A stretch of 64,000 bases of DNA from Brachyhypopomus gauderio (taxonomy: Eukaryota; Chordata; Actinopteri; Gymnotiformes; Hypopomidae), in assembly GCF_052324685.1 (NCBI RefSeq), contig NW_027506873.1:1711999-1775998 (forward strand), read 5' to 3'. Of this stretch, positions 63,264 through 64,000 are shown piece after piece. Under the pieces are notes generated by a model. That model did no database searches. It was not told where the DNA came from and was given only the letters and a program-made list of their open reading frames with translations. Numbering within the stretch: the stretch's first letter is position 1; the number at the start of each line of letters is the position of its first letter. The position numbers and the translations under genes were made by a program.

Positions 63264-63317
63264 ATGGGGAGGAAGAAAATCCAGATTGCACGAATTATGG
63301 ATGAACGCAACAGACAG
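63264..63317 (+). CDS. mef2c: MEF2C, first coding exon (gene continues beyond the window)
   Basis: The exon encodes MGRKKIQIARIMDERNRQ and ends at a GT donor (cagacag|gtaaac). These are the first 18 residues of the MADS box of MEF2 proteins, and the first coding exon of vertebrate MEF2 genes stops at this same Gln. The start has A at -3 and G at +4. MEF2 factors bind YTA(A/T)4TAR sites as dimers in the nucleus and drive muscle, heart, neural crest and neuronal programmes. These 18 residues alone cannot tell MEF2A, C or D; the choice of MEF2C rests on cetn3 and arrdc3 as neighbours in the human order. Ala at position 9, where human MEF2C has Thr, is a small difference. The fish a or b copy is not resolved. 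Confidence 0.88.
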
Positions 63318-63508
63318 GTAAACAAGGACAGTGTGATGCATGCCAGATTACATCTTCATAAACATGAGAATTACTTCATAAACATTAAAAATATGTCAGT
63401 TATGCTCACGCAGCATAACTATCACAGATATCCCAGATAGTCTACGGTTTCAGTCTCTGTTTTATCTGTTTAAAAATCTCAAAAATATCCTGTCTCTATT
63501 CTTGTTCT

Positions 63509-63571
<63 letters not shown>

Positions 63572-64000
63572 TTCACGTAGGGAAGTGGCAGTGTTTGCTG
63601 GCGTCACTGTGTCACAAGACTCTCACATGCTGGGATGGAGCTGTTTCTTGCTTGCCTTTATGTGTTAGGGTGCGTCTGTGTGTCTGTGTGTGTTTTCATA
63701 ATATTAGGGTAACTGTCACCCGTGGGTGAGTGCAGGTTAGGTTCTTACGTGTTCGGAAGAGCCGTGATTTAATAGCACTTGGACCGCATGTCCCTGGTTT
63801 GGTCCAGAGTGCTTGAATAATTGATGTGCAGGAGGAGCTGAGGAAACCTGGCCTCAGCCAATAGGTGTGTCATTCACCAGCGAGCGTGCCAGTTATTCCC
63901 AGAGCCTTTGACCGTCCCTGCCTGCTTAGTCTGTCCAGGAAACACACATACACAACTTCCCCCATGGTATCCTCTTCTGCCTCAACATGTTTCCTCTCTA
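63318..64000 (+). other. Start of mef2c intron after the first coding exon
   Basis: Non-coding, open at the right window edge. Contains the CA microsatellite at 63510-63570. Confidence 0.7.
63510..63570. repeat. (CA)n microsatellite
   Basis: About 30 CA units, 190 bases after the splice donor. Confidence 0.95.

Overview
This is nuclear DNA of a ray-finned (teleost) fish. Spliced protein genes with GT-AG introns sit in AT-rich DNA full of fish-type repeats: L2-group LINEs with ATTG/TTGA-repeat tails, Tc1-like and hAT DNA transposons, LTR fragments, long CA/GT tracts and many minisatellites. The species cannot be told from the sequence alone.

Three genes are supported, all on the + strand. 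(1) An arrestin-domain gene, arrdc3-like, complete in eight coding exons at 6718-10619 (414 codons plus stop), with a TATA box near 6403 and a long 3' UTR to about 12.3 kb. (2) A centrin-3 gene, cetn3, complete in five coding exons at 27155-28715 (167 codons plus stop). (3) The 5' end of a MEF2 gene, most likely mef2c: one or two upstream non-coding exons near 54.0-54.8 kb, then the first coding exon at 63264-63317. The rest of mef2c lies past the right edge. ARRDC3, CETN3 and MEF2C follow in the same order and orientation on human 5q14.3, which supports all three names. The human genes that lie between ARRDC3 and CETN3 (ADGRV1, LYSMD3, POLR3G, MBLAC2) were not recognised here.

Layout. 0-5.7 kb: a minus-strand LINE split by a 2.0 kb hAT element with 8-bp target duplications, then AC-rich unassigned DNA and the end of a small DNA transposon. 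6.4-12.3 kb: arrdc3. 12.3-26.7 kb: intergenic DNA with a composite DNA element at 16.7-19.3 kb holding a solo LTR, minisatellites, a pogo/Tigger-like relic at 21.8-23.0 kb, and a hAT MITE at 25.2-25.9 kb. 26.7-29.6 kb: cetn3, flanked by two divergent CTCF-like motifs. 29.6-53 kb: a long intergenic or upstream mef2c region with a Tc1-like relic, a 15-copy 47-bp satellite, three L2 copies, a small LTR element inserted into one of them, and some unrecognised coding-like fragments. 53-64 kb: the 5' end of mef2c, with several minisatellites in its intron.

The genes do not form a pathway. ARRDC3 is an adaptor for NEDD4-family ubiquitin ligases in receptor trafficking, centrin-3 is a centriole calcium-binding protein, and MEF2C is a MADS-box transcription factor. 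They are neighbours by ancient synteny. No new multi-gene system is visible. The best leads are a possible in-frame alternative splice acceptor in cetn3, the divergent CTCF motifs around cetn3, and tandem repeats that arose inside transposons, including one that multiplies a transposase segment without breaking its frame.
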